Shown one piece after another: positions 15,253 through 25,466 of a stretch of DNA of 49,575 nucleotides. The notes under the pieces are model-generated. The model was not told where the DNA came from. It saw only the letters and a list, made by a program, of their open reading frames with translations, and made no database searches. Each line of letters begins with the position of its first letter. Within the stretch, counting starts at the first letter, position 1. This DNA is from CAZOOR01 sp964581505. GTDB taxonomy: Bacteria > Bacteroidota > Ignavibacteria > Kapaibacteriales > UBA2268. The DNA is taken from contig CAZOOR010000008.1 in NCBI GenBank assembly GCA_964581505.1, positions 1-49,575 of the forward strand, given 5' to 3'. A program made the translations under genes and the position numbers.

Positions 15253-17298
15253 TTATTTATTTACAAACTTCATAGTCGCATTGTTCTCAGCAGGCGGTTT
15301 AGGCTCTGATATAACATTTAATTGCGGCAATTCACTGCCCTTAGACTGCTCCTGCGGCGACTCTTTTGCTTCCATTTCCGCAATTGATTCTAATTCCTTA
15401 TCTATTCTGAAAATATCCAAGAACTCATCATCAATTTTCATATCAACAATATTATGCTTATTTAAAATATCAAAGTATTGTTTGACCTTTCCAATCAATT
15501 GTGTACCCGATACATAATCGAAATTCACACGGTCGAGAAACAGTTTAATCCTATCAACAGGCTGTCTCATCATATCATAAGATAGTTTTGCAGATTCAGC
15601 TCTATGGGCATTCACCCAATCAATCGCAGATTTCAATTCTTCGAGAAATACTTTAGATTGCTCCGGGTATTTACGCATAAATTCACCCTTTACAACCAAC
15701 CCCGCATTAGGAAAACTGCCAAAGCCCGGATTAATATCGTTCCATATTTTATTGAAGGATATTACGGAAATCTCCTCGCGGCGGTCTTGCATTATTTTAA
15801 TTGCATAGCTTGCTTCAGGCTCACGTAGAATCACCGTATCCGCTTTGCCCGTTACAAAATCCTTGTAAATTTCTTCGGGACGTCCAAAAGGCTTGCCATA
15901 AACGAAATTGAAATCATCGGAATTAAGCCCGCTTGCTTCAATCAAATATTTGGTAATTTTTGCCGGCGGCGCTTCCTCGAATAGTGGCGTATATATGTCC
16001 TTACCCTTAATATCCTCAAAACCGCTAGCCTTGTATCTTGTCAGCAGAACAAAATTATCCCATACAAATAGAGCGGGAATTTTAATATCATTATTCCGTA
16101 ATTTTGCCGCAGTGATAAGTGCCGAGAAACTAATATCCGCCTTGCCATTAGTTATCCAAGCAAGATGCTTTTCGGTTTCTTCCCATACTTTCAGTTCCTT
16201 AATATTAATATGCTTGCGAATTCTATCCGACTGCAAAAGACGCATAATAACGGGATAGGCAACGGGTGTAGCCGATTGTATTACCGCATCGACTTTATCG
16301 GTCGAAATTTCATCGTCCATTGCCTCGCTTTTCTTTTTATGGAAATAAATCCAAAATTCATTTGCCGCCTTTGGTACGGTCAGATGTTCAAATCCCATTT
16401 CCGCAAGCATATTAATCATAGGGTGCGGCTCGAAACGCTGCACAAGTACAAATCCGCTATCCTCCTCTACTTCATAAGATTTCTTTATAATAACATCGAA
16501 TGGGTCGCTTGTAAATGCTCTTACATCAAGAACATCAAACTCATCTTTACGCTCCTGCCATGGAATATTTTTATCCACTTCCGTCTTTGGATTGAAAATA
16601 GAAATCCTAAACTCTCTATTATGTTCCATATTGAATTTGAACTCCAAGCCCTTTGCCACTTTCAGCAACTCATTAGGTTGCTCCACCGAAAGAACCACTA
16701 TATTACCCTGTGGTGGCAATTCCGAGATTTTCGTTACAAGTTCTTCGATAGTATCATTATTATAAATATATCTTTCGTTGCTTTCCTCCCAATCAATCTC
16801 TACACCTTCTTGCACGATATTATCCTGCTCTTTTTCCAGACATTCGGGCATTTTGCGGAGCAAGCCCGATTCCGTACCAAGAAATTTATTAATTGTATGC
16901 AGAATTTCACAAACGGACAGTCCGGTAATCTTTGCCGCATCACTAAAATTAGCAAAGCGTGCCAAAGTATTGTAAAGCGCTACATTTTGCATACGCTTAA
17001 ATTTGGGCGATAACTCAACCAGAACTTGCTTCAATTCTGGATATTTGTCCAGAGTTTCCTTAATATTCGAGCCTGCAACAATCGGCTCAACAGAGTTTTC
17101 ATCTTCAAGTACAACAGCAGAAATAGCATCAACCGGACATACTTCCAGTGCTTCGTTGCATTGCTCCAACTCGTCATTTGTTTCCGGTTGTTTCTTCAGA
17201 AATGCCATATTATCATCATTAATGTCGAAATTATCTTCGGCTACTTCCACACAAGCCCTGCAACCGATACATTCTTCCGATACCGTGTATTTTTTCAT
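15253..17298 (-). CDS. Cytosolic ferredoxin-DUF1858-DUF2249-solute-binding-like fusion
   Basis: The 681-residue product has no signal peptide. Residues 1-65 are a single [4Fe-4S] ferredoxin domain with Cys10, Cys13, Cys16 and Cys54 (CPVDAI) as likely ligands and an extra Cys47. Residues about 77-150 match DUF1858 (ELSPKFKRMQN, then TLARFANFSDAAKITG). Residues about 245-315 match DUF2249 (LDVRAFTSDPFDVI, then EMGFEHL). Residues about 330-640 resemble NMT1/SsuA-type solute-binding domains (ITNGKADISFSALITA, AGLVVKGEFMRKYPEQS). Such domains are normally periplasmic; here one is fused to a redox centre in a protein without an export signal. A redox-dependent sensor or small-molecule enzyme is a reasonable guess. 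The C-terminal tail is low-complexity. The domain assignments are mine by eye. Confidence 0.8.
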   Translation of the reverse strand: MKKYTVSEECIGCRACVEVAEDNFDINDDNMAFLKKQPETNDELEQCNEALEVCPVDAISAVVLEDENSVEPIVAGSNIKETLDKYPELKQVLVELSPKFKRMQNVALYNTLARFANFSDAAKITGLSVCEILHTINKFLGTESGLLRKMPECLEKEQDNIVQEGVEIDWEESNERYIYNNDTIEELVTKISELPPQGNIVVLSVEQPNELLKVAKGLEFKFNMEHNREFRISIFNPKTEVDKNIPWQERKDEFDVLDVRAFTSDPFDVIIKKSYEVEEDSGFVLVQRFEPHPMINMLAEMGFEHLTVPKAANEFWIYFHKKKSEAMDDEISTDKVDAVIQSATPVAYPVIMRLLQSDRIRKHINIKELKVWEETEKHLAWITNGKADISFSALITAAKLRNNDIKIPALFVWDNFVLLTRYKASGFEDIKGKDIYTPLFEEAPPAKITKYLIEASGLNSDDFNFVYGKPFGRPEEIYKDFVTGKADTVILREPEASYAIKIMQDRREEISVISFNKIWNDINPGFGSFPNAGLVVKGEFMRKYPEQSKVFLEELKSAIDWVNAHRAESAKLSYDMMRQPVDRIKLFLDRVNFDYVSGTQLIGKVKQYFDILNKHNIVDMKIDDEFLDIFRIDKELESIAEMEAKESPQEQSKGSELPQLNVISEPKPPAENNATMKFVNK

Positions 17299-17588
17299 TT
17301 ATTCTTACCAATATTATATACAAATATTAATTATAATTGTTTCTTTTGCTATCGTTCCATTTCCGAATATTTTACTACTAAATATTCCCTTAACAAAATA
17401 ACTTATGCAATGACGTTAGTTCGACTAAATAATTATTTAGGTTTGCAAAAATTTCAAATTTTTTATTTAGAAGATACAAATAACACTATATTCAGCTCAT
17501 AACAAACAGCAAACAATATTGAATTTGTATAAACGATATTATAATGTAATCCATAAATAAAGAAGTATGAGTAAACTCAAGGATAAAA
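17299..17588. other. AT-rich divergent intergenic region
   Basis: These 290 bases separate the ferredoxin fusion (minus) from the small membrane gene (plus). They should contain both promoters. No hairpin or RNA gene stands out. Confidence 0.4.
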
Positions 17589-17795
17589 ATGACAAAATTA
17601 CTAACAATGTTCAGGGACATTATTCTCAATTTTGTTTTCGTTTTTGTTGTACTTATAGTTGCAACATACCTATATAATCAAATTGCATACAGTACAACAA
17701 GAATTGACTGGAACAGTACTATTAAATACACAGTAGTTTTAGGAACAATATTTACAGCAGTTAAGCTATATGGTAGCAAGCAAAAGGAAAGCTAA
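17589..17795 (+). CDS. Small two-helix membrane protein
   Basis: This encodes 68 residues with two hydrophobic helices (about 8-30 and 44-60) and a Lys-rich end. AAGGA lies about 8 bases upstream of the ATG. No family is recognised. It is convergent with tamB, with only 15 bases between the stop codons. The hydrophobic pattern and the ribosome-binding site make it more likely real than not. Confidence 0.5.
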   Translation: MTKLLTMFRDIILNFVFVFVVLIVATYLYNQIAYSTTRIDWNSTIKYTVVLGTIFTAVKLYGSKQKES

Positions 17796-17810
17796 TCGCA
17801 ATATTTCCAA

Positions 17811-20800
17811 TTAGAATTCATCACCGAATTTTAGTTTTAGTTCCCATTTCTTTTGATTACGGGATATATTCTGCGAAGGATTGGCAGATGTCATAGCAGT
17901 AAGGAATAGAGACCTGAATGTATCGGGGAACAACAATAATCCCAATGGCACTTCAATAGTAAATTCATAGCCGCTCATCACATCTGCAATATTACCACCT
18001 ACTTTCCAATTCATACCGAAGACTTGCCCTGTCAATTTCAGTTTGGCATTCTGAAACGAACCACCCTGCAAATCAATATCGGCACCGGTAATAAATCCCG
18101 TACCACTCAGCATCTCGGTAATGGTACTTGCGACAGCCGAAGCAAGGCTCTGCGCCCCAATATCCCCAAAGCCCCCACCGCTCGAATTTGATGAATTTTT
18201 AAATTCCGCCTTTGTCATTCCCGTAAGCAGTAAGAAAAGTGCATCTTCACGTATTTTTGCAGTATCGCCTTTTGCCGGTTCATTGTCAATCATATAATCA
18301 AATATTAGGATAGGTCGCTTCTGCGAACCACGTATATAGAGAAATACAGAATAATTACGTGTGGAAGTCTTACCGTTATATTCGGCTTTTAAGTTAAGTC
18401 GAGGATTATCTATATCGCCGGTCGGAAAAGCAATATCGCCGGTTATATTAAATGTCTTAATATAATTAAATACGGAATTTTTCTTCAAAACCAAATCGCC
18501 GATAATTTTTGCTTTCTGCTTGTCGGGGTCAACAAAATAATGAATAGACGAAGAAGGAATACGTGTCGAAATAATTGAAGTCATCTTTCCCAATCCGCCG
18601 CCCAGAGCCATATCTATCTGCATAGGCATAAAGAACCATATATTGAGGTCATATTTAATCAAATCCGCAAAGCTTTTATTCTGTTTTATTTCTTTCGGCT
18701 TTTCCTGTTTATGAATTGTAATCACAGTATCCTTTGGTGCATTGAATAGTAATTCGACCAAAGAATCCTGCGGCATCTCTTCAATTTTCAGATTATTTCC
18801 TTTTATTTTATATTTGAAACCGGAAGTAGCCATATAGTTTTTTGCTTCGGTCGCAGGCATAAATAAATGAGCAAATTTAATTTCCATATCACCGGAAAGA
18901 GAAGGATGCTCAAAACTACCTGAGAAATTAATACCGTCATTCCTTGTCCCAATCACAAAATCACCAAAAAGCCCGGGCATAGGTTTCTCCGATGCCATTC
19001 CAAGCAATTTCAGACGCTTTGCTTTCATATTAAAATCAAAATGTTTTATCTGGAAATTGTCAAGTAACACCGAACCACTTACAGTTGCATTGCTCAAACG
19101 CAAATCTTTTCTGTCATTTCTTATACTTACATTATCAAATGTCAGTTCCTCGTTATGAATATTAATTCTACCCGAAGCATTAAAGTACAAATTGTTTGCT
19201 CTCGCCAATAAGCGTGCATCTTTTGCAAGTATATAGCCGGTATATTCCACATTGTCTCTCTCCCCTACTACATTAAATTGTAGATTAGCCGAACCTGTCA
19301 AATTACTAACATCATCGGGCAAAAAACGATTAACTATATTCAAAGGTACATCTTTGGCACTTGTTCTAATATCAATAGGTGTTCCGGCAAGAATGCGTTT
19401 ATCTCCGAATTTCAACGCAAGATTTATAGGAAATGAATTTACATCTGTACGAAGTAATTCCCTACCGCTCCTCGAATCTATTATCCTCATACCGCCCTGC
19501 AAAAGATTATCTTTATAATCCAAATTGCCCAGCATCCTACCAATATAATTTTTATCCGTATATAAATCACTTGTTTCAAACGTGCAATCGAACGTAGGCG
19601 ATAAAAGCGAATCATTCAAAGTCAGCACCATAGAACTGAGCGAACCCTTTAATGAACTAACAAACTTCTTCTGCACTCCGGACATAAACGGACTCAGCTG
19701 ACTGAGTGGGAAGTTTTCCGCTTCAATTTTAATATTGTTTGCAATAGTACTGTTGGCATTCCCGGTCATTTTAATAATTTCATTGTCGGAACGGTGAAAA
19801 ATAAATTTATCAAAAGTCAGTCCCTTTTCATTTAAAACCAAATGAATAGGTTCAAGTGATGACCAAGAATATGATTCACCGAGGGCAATCTCGGTAGTAT
19901 CAAGAATTAAATCGAAATGCCCCGATTTGAGCAATAAATTTCCTTTTGTTTTGGTCCTGATAAAATTATTCATTGCTATATCCAAATCAACAAGTATGCT
20001 GTCATTATGCTCGTTGAAATATAAATACGGCTTGGTAAACTCCATATCATCAATAAAAGATGAAGTTTTTCCGACTAATGATAAATCCATCTTTTTAAAA
20101 TTCGCCAAAGAATCTTCAAGCACCAAATCCAAGTAGGTGGAAATCTCTGTCGGGTTGATAACGATTTTCACTTGGCTGTCCTCATACTGAAAATCATTAA
20201 TCGAAAGCTTATGCAAATCAATAACCGTGCGTTTATCTTCTGCATCAATATATGCCTCAATATCAGCATTGCCGGACAAATACGGCTGTCCTACGGCAAT
20301 TCCGATTGGCGTCAAATCGTGCAAGGAAGCCGTCAAATCCATTGTGAAATTTTTAAACTTGTCAATCTTACGCCGTTTGAAACGGAATTGCAATGAATCT
20401 GCTTCTTGCTCCGTATAATTAAATTTATTCACTTTCCTATCAATAAAACTGACAAGCTCGCCCACCTGCATTCCTGCAAAATATGCAAAGTCTTCCAATT
20501 TATACTCACCATTCAATTCCACATCGAAGAGTTCGGAGCTAATCAATATTTGCCGTCCATTATCAAAAAATCTTTCGACAGCCAAATCCAGATTGAACGG
20601 CATCAATGCACGATTACCAAACATACAATTATCAATCGCCGCATTAATATTAATTTCGAGACTATCCGGATGGAAGCCTTTACCACTTATTAACATCTTG
20701 GTATCAAGATATTGAGGCATTAAATACGACTTCAAGAGCGAAGCCAAATTAAACTCTTGCAATTCGATTAAAAATGAATATTGCGGCATTTTGGCATCGG

Positions 20801-22415
20801 AATAATCAAGCCTTCCGCTTGTCATAATTTTAGATTTATCACTGTACTTATTTATTAACGAATCTGTATAGGCATTATCCAAAGCCAATAGCAATGTATC
20901 TATCTTTATCTTCAAATTAGAATCAACACGGGTCTTCAATAGTAAATCATCAATTCTATATCCCGAAAATCTTGATTTATTGAACGATAAAGATAAATCC
21001 GCATCAATATCTTTCGGCACAAATCCTCTGCCGTTCAGCTCCATTTCGCCGCTCAAATCAGAATTAAGCGAATTGTCCCCAAGCAAATATCCGGGATTAA
21101 CATTTTTGAATTTCAACCGTGCAAAGTAATCGGGCAATTCCCGCAAATTAATTTTAGCATCACCGCTCATTTCAGCGAACGGGCTTGTGAAATCCATTTT
21201 TGCATTTATCTGCTTTGTACCACCTTCGGCTTCAATACGCTTAATATGCGTATGCCCTATATTCAAATATGAAAGTTCAAATGCCTTTTTAATTTCTTTG
21301 AAATCATCATCATATAAATCAGAGTTCAGAATACTTATTTTGTATTTCAAATTATTACTGTCAAGTAGATTAGTCGCCCGACCTGAAAACAAAATTGCAC
21401 TGTTATCCTTGTTCAATTTAAACTTATCCAATACCAATCGCTTAACATTTCCCGAGAGATGACCGTTCAACCTAATATCCTCATTGATTTTCGGGAAGCC
21501 TGCAATAAACCTGTTCAGTGCAGATAGGCTTATATACTCAGAATTAAACTCCATATCGAAATGGGACTGCTCCAGCGCCTCTTTATTCGGATTAGCAAGC
21601 AAATTTATTTTTGTCAATTTTGCGTTGAGTTTAGCCCTTGCATAATTTGTTCGTAAATGCACATTATTCAATGATGCGCCGCTACTATCCAAACGTGCAT
21701 GCAAACTAAACTCTCTAATATCAAAATTGCTGTTCTTTTCAAACATCAGGAATTTATTAATCTCGGCATAATACTTATTATGCCTCAAATCAGCCTTTGC
21801 TCGGAGCGAAATATTTATGTTCTTGAAATCGGAATGAGAAAGGCTGAAAACATTAGGAATAGCGGCGGGCGCCAAATCATCATCAATTTTTATTTTTCCA
21901 TTAATCAGCGTTAGATTTTTTACATCGAAAATCCAATCGGAATTACCGCTTGCACTTGTGTCGTTCGCTTGTTTTATTAAATGCTCGAAATTCCAAGTGG
22001 AATCTGATTTTAGACGAATTAATTTTATTTTAGGATTCTCAATAGTAATTGATTTTATGTTTAAATAATTATCAAAAATCGGAGCAAAAGAATATCTAAT
22101 AGTAATTTCCTTGATATGAGCAAGCGTATCGCCGGCGGCAAGAATACGCAAGTCTTGGATTTTCAGTCCCTCGAAAGGAGAAATTTTTATATCAGCCGCT
22201 TCAATTCTTCCGTCCAATTCTTCATTAACCAATTCGAGTACTTTGCCGTAAAACCAGCCTCGGAACACACTCGTCTGCGAAAGAAAAATAAACGATAGCG
22301 ACACAATAACAACAAATGCAAGCAAAAACAAAGCAGTCCTGAAAACTACTTTTCCAATAGTTTTAAACAAACTCCGCTTGGATTTTAGTTCATTATTTTC
22401 CGCTTTTACGGGCAT
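17811..22415 (-). CDS. tamB: TamB-family translocation/assembly protein
   Basis: The 1534-residue product has one N-terminal membrane anchor (about residues 28-50) after a short basic cytosolic segment. An AsmA-like start follows (RIEAADIKISPFEGLKIQDL), then more than a thousand residues of repeating beta-strand pattern typical of the bridge-like AsmA/TamB superfamily. The C-terminal 400 residues fit the TamB (DUF490) domain, including DLNIWFFMPMQIDM, RPILIFDYMI and a Gly/Ser-rich stretch before the end. TamB spans the periplasm and is linked to outer-membrane protein assembly and lipid transport. It is longer than the E. coli protein, as is common in Bacteroidota. No TamA/BamA-type gene is adjacent here. 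No Shine-Dalgarno is visible. Confidence 0.88.
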   Translation of the reverse strand: MPVKAENNELKSKRSLFKTIGKVVFRTALFLLAFVVIVSLSFIFLSQTSVFRGWFYGKVLELVNEELDGRIEAADIKISPFEGLKIQDLRILAAGDTLAHIKEITIRYSFAPIFDNYLNIKSITIENPKIKLIRLKSDSTWNFEHLIKQANDTSASGNSDWIFDVKNLTLINGKIKIDDDLAPAAIPNVFSLSHSDFKNINISLRAKADLRHNKYYAEINKFLMFEKNSNFDIREFSLHARLDSSGASLNNVHLRTNYARAKLNAKLTKINLLANPNKEALEQSHFDMEFNSEYISLSALNRFIAGFPKINEDIRLNGHLSGNVKRLVLDKFKLNKDNSAILFSGRATNLLDSNNLKYKISILNSDLYDDDFKEIKKAFELSYLNIGHTHIKRIEAEGGTKQINAKMDFTSPFAEMSGDAKINLRELPDYFARLKFKNVNPGYLLGDNSLNSDLSGEMELNGRGFVPKDIDADLSLSFNKSRFSGYRIDDLLLKTRVDSNLKIKIDTLLLALDNAYTDSLINKYSDKSKIMTSGRLDYSDAKMPQYSFLIELQEFNLASLLKSYLMPQYLDTKMLISGKGFHPDSLEININAAIDNCMFGNRALMPFNLDLAVERFFDNGRQILISSELFDVELNGEYKLEDFAYFAGMQVGELVSFIDRKVNKFNYTEQEADSLQFRFKRRKIDKFKNFTMDLTASLHDLTPIGIAVGQPYLSGNADIEAYIDAEDKRTVIDLHKLSINDFQYEDSQVKIVINPTEISTYLDLVLEDSLANFKKMDLSLVGKTSSFIDDMEFTKPYLYFNEHNDSILVDLDIAMNNFIRTKTKGNLLLKSGHFDLILDTTEIALGESYSWSSLEPIHLVLNEKGLTFDKFIFHRSDNEIIKMTGNANSTIANNIKIEAENFPLSQLSPFMSGVQKKFVSSLKGSLSSMVLTLNDSLLSPTFDCTFETSDLYTDKNYIGRMLGNLDYKDNLLQGGMRIIDSRSGRELLRTDVNSFPINLALKFGDKRILAGTPIDIRTSAKDVPLNIVNRFLPDDVSNLTGSANLQFNVVGERDNVEYTGYILAKDARLLARANNLYFNASGRINIHNEELTFDNVSIRNDRKDLRLSNATVSGSVLLDNFQIKHFDFNMKAKRLKLLGMASEKPMPGLFGDFVIGTRNDGINFSGSFEHPSLSGDMEIKFAHLFMPATEAKNYMATSGFKYKIKGNNLKIEEMPQDSLVELLFNAPKDTVITIHKQEKPKEIKQNKSFADLIKYDLNIWFFMPMQIDMALGGGLGKMTSIISTRIPSSSIHYFVDPDKQKAKIIGDLVLKKNSVFNYIKTFNITGDIAFPTGDIDNPRLNLKAEYNGKTSTRNYSVFLYIRGSQKRPILIFDYMIDNEPAKGDTAKIREDALFLLLTGMTKAEFKNSSNSSGGGFGDIGAQSLASAVASTITEMLSGTGFITGADIDLQGGSFQNAKLKLTGQVFGMNWKVGGNIADVMSGYEFTIEVPLGLLLFPDTFRSLFLTAMTSANPSQNISRNQKKWELKLKFGDEF

Positions 22416-22497
22416 AATTTATTTGGCATCAATAAAAATATAACAAATATTAGGCATTATATAAATAATTACGAAATACCCCCCTGTTAAATTTACT

Positions 22498-22516
22498 AAT
22501 AATTTAATAAATTATT
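22498..22516. promoter_or_regulatory. AT-rich dyad between tamB and kinase gene
   Basis: AATAATTT-AAT-AAATTATT is a perfect dyad in the 174-base divergent gap. It could be an operator or simply AT-rich promoter DNA. Support is weak. Confidence 0.25.
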
Positions 22517-22589
22517 TATATATTACTGTCTTAAAATGCTCTATTTTTTAATTATTTACAAAAAATGTTTGATTTTCGGGTAAATCTCA

Positions 22590-24161
22590 TTGAAGTTTAA
22601 ACTTTCACTTAGGACAAGATTAGCAATTTGGTACAGTTTAATTGTAGCCGTATCTCTTCTTGCTTTTGGTGTTTATACATATTTCTCTGTGTATAACGAC
22701 CTTAAATCCAATCTTGATACTTCACTCAGGAAAGTTGCAACTTCACTTGATTATCTTATTCAAAAAGAACAAAAGGAGAAACAAGTACCCGAACGTTCGA
22801 GGCGTAAACGAAAGAAAAAAGATAATGACAAATTTTCGCTATTTCGCGAAAGTGAAAATATGCGATTTGTCGGACCTCTCCGCCCAAGCCTTGTTAATCC
22901 TCCCGAAGAAGAAAAGCCCGATATTGTTTGGTCTGCCATTTATGAACATATATTGTTAAATCCAAAAAATTACTATATACAAATTGCAGACTCGACAAGC
23001 AAGATAGTTTGGCGTTCAAAAAATCTCGGCACGGATTCGCTTCCGATAATCAATATCACTACTGTCCGAACTTCAGATGATTCCACGACAAAAATATTGA
23101 ACGATTCCATTTTGACCGAAAGCGCTGATACTTGGAACGATATACTTTCGGACATAATATTAAACGGCGAAAAAGTTCGTCTCCTCGTCAAATCCAACAA
23201 CAACGCCATAATATCGGTTGGCTATGTGCTTTCGGATATTGAACTGACGATGAACAAATTATTTGTTATCCAGATGATTGCATTCCCGTTTATCTTGCTT
23301 ATTTCTATCATAGGCGGATTGGTTCTTTCCAAAATATCACTACGTCCTATTGACGAAATTACCCGCCGTGCAGATGATATTTCCGCTACGAATCTCAGCC
23401 TACGTATTCCCGAAGTAAAATCAAAAGACGAAGTCGGACACTTAACACGTACACTAAATCAAATGATTGAACGATTGGAAAACTCATTCAATCAAATTAA
23501 AAAATTCACTTCCGATGTGTCCCACGAACTCCGCACACCGCTGACTATTTTACAGGGCGAACTGGAAATTGCACTCCGAAAACAGAAATCACCGGACGAA
23601 TACGAAATGGTTCTTGTTAGCGCCTTGGAAGAAGTTGCACGCCTGACTAATGTAGTCGAAACTCTGCTTGATTTATCCCGCGCAGAAAGCGGGCAAATCA
23701 AAATGAATATGACTGTCGGCAACCTATCCAAACTTGTGCAAAGCATTGTCGAAGATGCGGAAATTCTTGCAGAAGCAAAGGGAAGTAGAATCCAATACAA
23801 TATTGATGAGAATGTACTACTACCGTTTGATGGTGCAAGAATGCACCAAGCAGTACTGAACATTATAGATAATGCAATTAAATACACTCCACGCGGCGGC
23901 TCTATTTATATCGAACTTGCCAAAAAAGCTAAGACTGCCGAAATCATTGTGCGAGATACAGGTATCGGCATAGAAAAAGAAGAACTCGAACATATATTCG
24001 ACCGTATGTATCGTGTGGATAAAGCACGCTCGAAAAATATATCGGGAATCGGTCTCGGACTTTCAATCGTCAAATGGATTATCGAGGGCCATCGGGGGAA
24101 AATCAAGGTGGACAGTATTGTGAATAAAGGTACTACTTTCAAGGTGATTCTCGCTCTCTGA
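22590..24161 (+). CDS. Membrane sensor histidine kinase
   Basis: The 523-residue kinase has a first transmembrane helix at about 10-32, a roughly 190-residue extracytoplasmic sensor region and a second helix near 220-245. A HAMP linker follows (LRPIDEITRRADDIS), then the HisKA box SHELRTPL with the phosphorylated His312. The ATPase domain has the N box (DNAIKYTP), G1 (DTGIGI) and G2 (GIGLGLS). The frame opens with TTG (KFKLSLRTRLAIWYS follows); no in-frame ATG lies before the first helix, so TTG is the likely start. It resembles the CusS/heavy-metal-type HAMP kinases in layout. No response regulator is adjacent, so its partner must lie elsewhere. Confidence 0.92.
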   Translation: MKFKLSLRTRLAIWYSLIVAVSLLAFGVYTYFSVYNDLKSNLDTSLRKVATSLDYLIQKEQKEKQVPERSRRKRKKKDNDKFSLFRESENMRFVGPLRPSLVNPPEEEKPDIVWSAIYEHILLNPKNYYIQIADSTSKIVWRSKNLGTDSLPIINITTVRTSDDSTTKILNDSILTESADTWNDILSDIILNGEKVRLLVKSNNNAIISVGYVLSDIELTMNKLFVIQMIAFPFILLISIIGGLVLSKISLRPIDEITRRADDISATNLSLRIPEVKSKDEVGHLTRTLNQMIERLENSFNQIKKFTSDVSHELRTPLTILQGELEIALRKQKSPDEYEMVLVSALEEVARLTNVVETLLDLSRAESGQIKMNMTVGNLSKLVQSIVEDAEILAEAKGSRIQYNIDENVLLPFDGARMHQAVLNIIDNAIKYTPRGGSIYIELAKKAKTAEIIVRDTGIGIEKEELEHIFDRMYRVDKARSKNISGIGLGLSIVKWIIEGHRGKIKVDSIVNKGTTFKVILAL

Positions 24162-24307
24162 TTATTGATGTCATATTACATATTTTCACTTTCCAAAAAC
24201 AAAAGAATTACATCTTTTTTTCTCTTTCGCTAAATTGTCTTTTATTCGTAATTTGTAAGTTCATATATTGCAAATTTTATTTTATCTATATATTATAAGG
24301 TAGAAAA

Positions 24308-25444
24308 ATGACAAAAAATCAAAACAAAGCTAGTTACAAAATCGCATGGCTACCCGGAGACGGTGTAGGCGTGGAAGTTCTCGAAGCGGCAAAAATCGTT
24401 CTCGACAAACTCGAATTTAACGCAGAATATATTCACGGAGATATCGGCTGGGAATTCTGGTGCAAGGAAGGCGATGCACTTCCGCAACGCACTATTGATT
24501 TGCTGGGTAGTGTTGATGCCTCAATGTTCGGTGCCATCACATCTAAACCGGTCAAACAAGCGGAAGACGAACTCGTTCCCGAATTAAGAGGAAAAGATTT
24601 AATCTATCGTTCGCCTATCGTGCGTATGCGTCAAGTCTTCGACTTATATAATTGCTTGCGTCCTTGTAAGGCATATCCGGGCAATCCGTTGAACTACAAA
24701 GATGATATAGACATCGTTGTATTCAGAGAGAATACCGAAGACTTGTACTCGGGTGTGGAGTTCAATCCCGTACCGGAACAGCTTAGCAATTTGTTGAAAG
24801 AAATCAACAAACCCTTTGCCAAATTTGCCGATTTAAAACCTGACGAGTTCGCTATTTCCTGCAAGGTCAATACAAAGCACGGCTCGGAACGAATTATCCG
24901 CGCCGCATTCGACTATGCAAAGGAATTCGGCAGAAAGAAAGTTACGATTGTACATAAAGCAAATGTTGTGCGTGCCACAGACGGATTATTCCTTGACATT
25001 GCAAAGGAAGTTGCTAAAGATTATCCCGATATTATTTTTGACGAAGCAAATGTGGACGCAATGACTATGTGGCTGTTAAAGAATCCCGAAAAATACGAAG
25101 TACTTGTTGCTCCGAACTTATACGGTGATATCATTTCGGACTTGGCGGCACAAATGGTCGGCGGTCTCGGCTTCGGTTGTAGCGGCAACATAGGTACAGA
25201 ACTTGCTGTCTTCGAGCCTTCGCACGGTTCAGCTCCCAAATATACCGGTATGTACAAAGTAAACCCCATAGCAACAATACTCGCCGCCAAGATGATGCTT
25301 GATTGGCTCGGTGAAACCAATATGGGCGAAAGACTTGAAAAAGCGGTCGCCGATGTAATTGCAGATGCCAAAGTTAGAACTTATGATATGGGCGGTAGCA
25401 ATACAACGCTCGAACTCGCAGAAGCTATTGCCGATAAACTTTAA
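24308..25444 (+). CDS. Isocitrate/isopropylmalate dehydrogenase family protein
   Basis: The 378-residue enzyme belongs to the family that oxidatively decarboxylates 2-hydroxy acids with a 3-carboxyl group, such as isocitrate, 3-isopropylmalate, homoisocitrate or malate. The active-site segment is RSPIVRMRQ followed by DLYNCLRP. Ser102 aligns with the phosphorylatable substrate-binding Ser of E. coli isocitrate dehydrogenase, while the Asn two residues on is Ile104. ENTEDLYSG and the coenzyme loop HGSAPKYTG follow; Lys-Tyr in that loop is typical of NADP-dependent isocitrate dehydrogenase. It is the first gene of a five-gene operon. AAGG precedes the ATG. Isocitrate is the leading substrate by motif, but the lyase and CoA-transferase neighbours leave other substrates open. 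Confidence 0.88.
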   Translation: MTKNQNKASYKIAWLPGDGVGVEVLEAAKIVLDKLEFNAEYIHGDIGWEFWCKEGDALPQRTIDLLGSVDASMFGAITSKPVKQAEDELVPELRGKDLIYRSPIVRMRQVFDLYNCLRPCKAYPGNPLNYKDDIDIVVFRENTEDLYSGVEFNPVPEQLSNLLKEINKPFAKFADLKPDEFAISCKVNTKHGSERIIRAAFDYAKEFGRKKVTIVHKANVVRATDGLFLDIAKEVAKDYPDIIFDEANVDAMTMWLLKNPEKYEVLVAPNLYGDIISDLAAQMVGGLGFGCSGNIGTELAVFEPSHGSAPKYTGMYKVNPIATILAAKMMLDWLGETNMGERLEKAVADVIADAKVRTYDMGGSNTTLELAEAIADKL

Positions 25445-25466
25445 ATCATTTTTCGGAAAGAACATT

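Noticed and set aside
16165..17013. 282-residue frame antisense to the ferredoxin fusion
   Set aside because: It is a shadow of the real coding strand; composition is skewed and there is no start signal.
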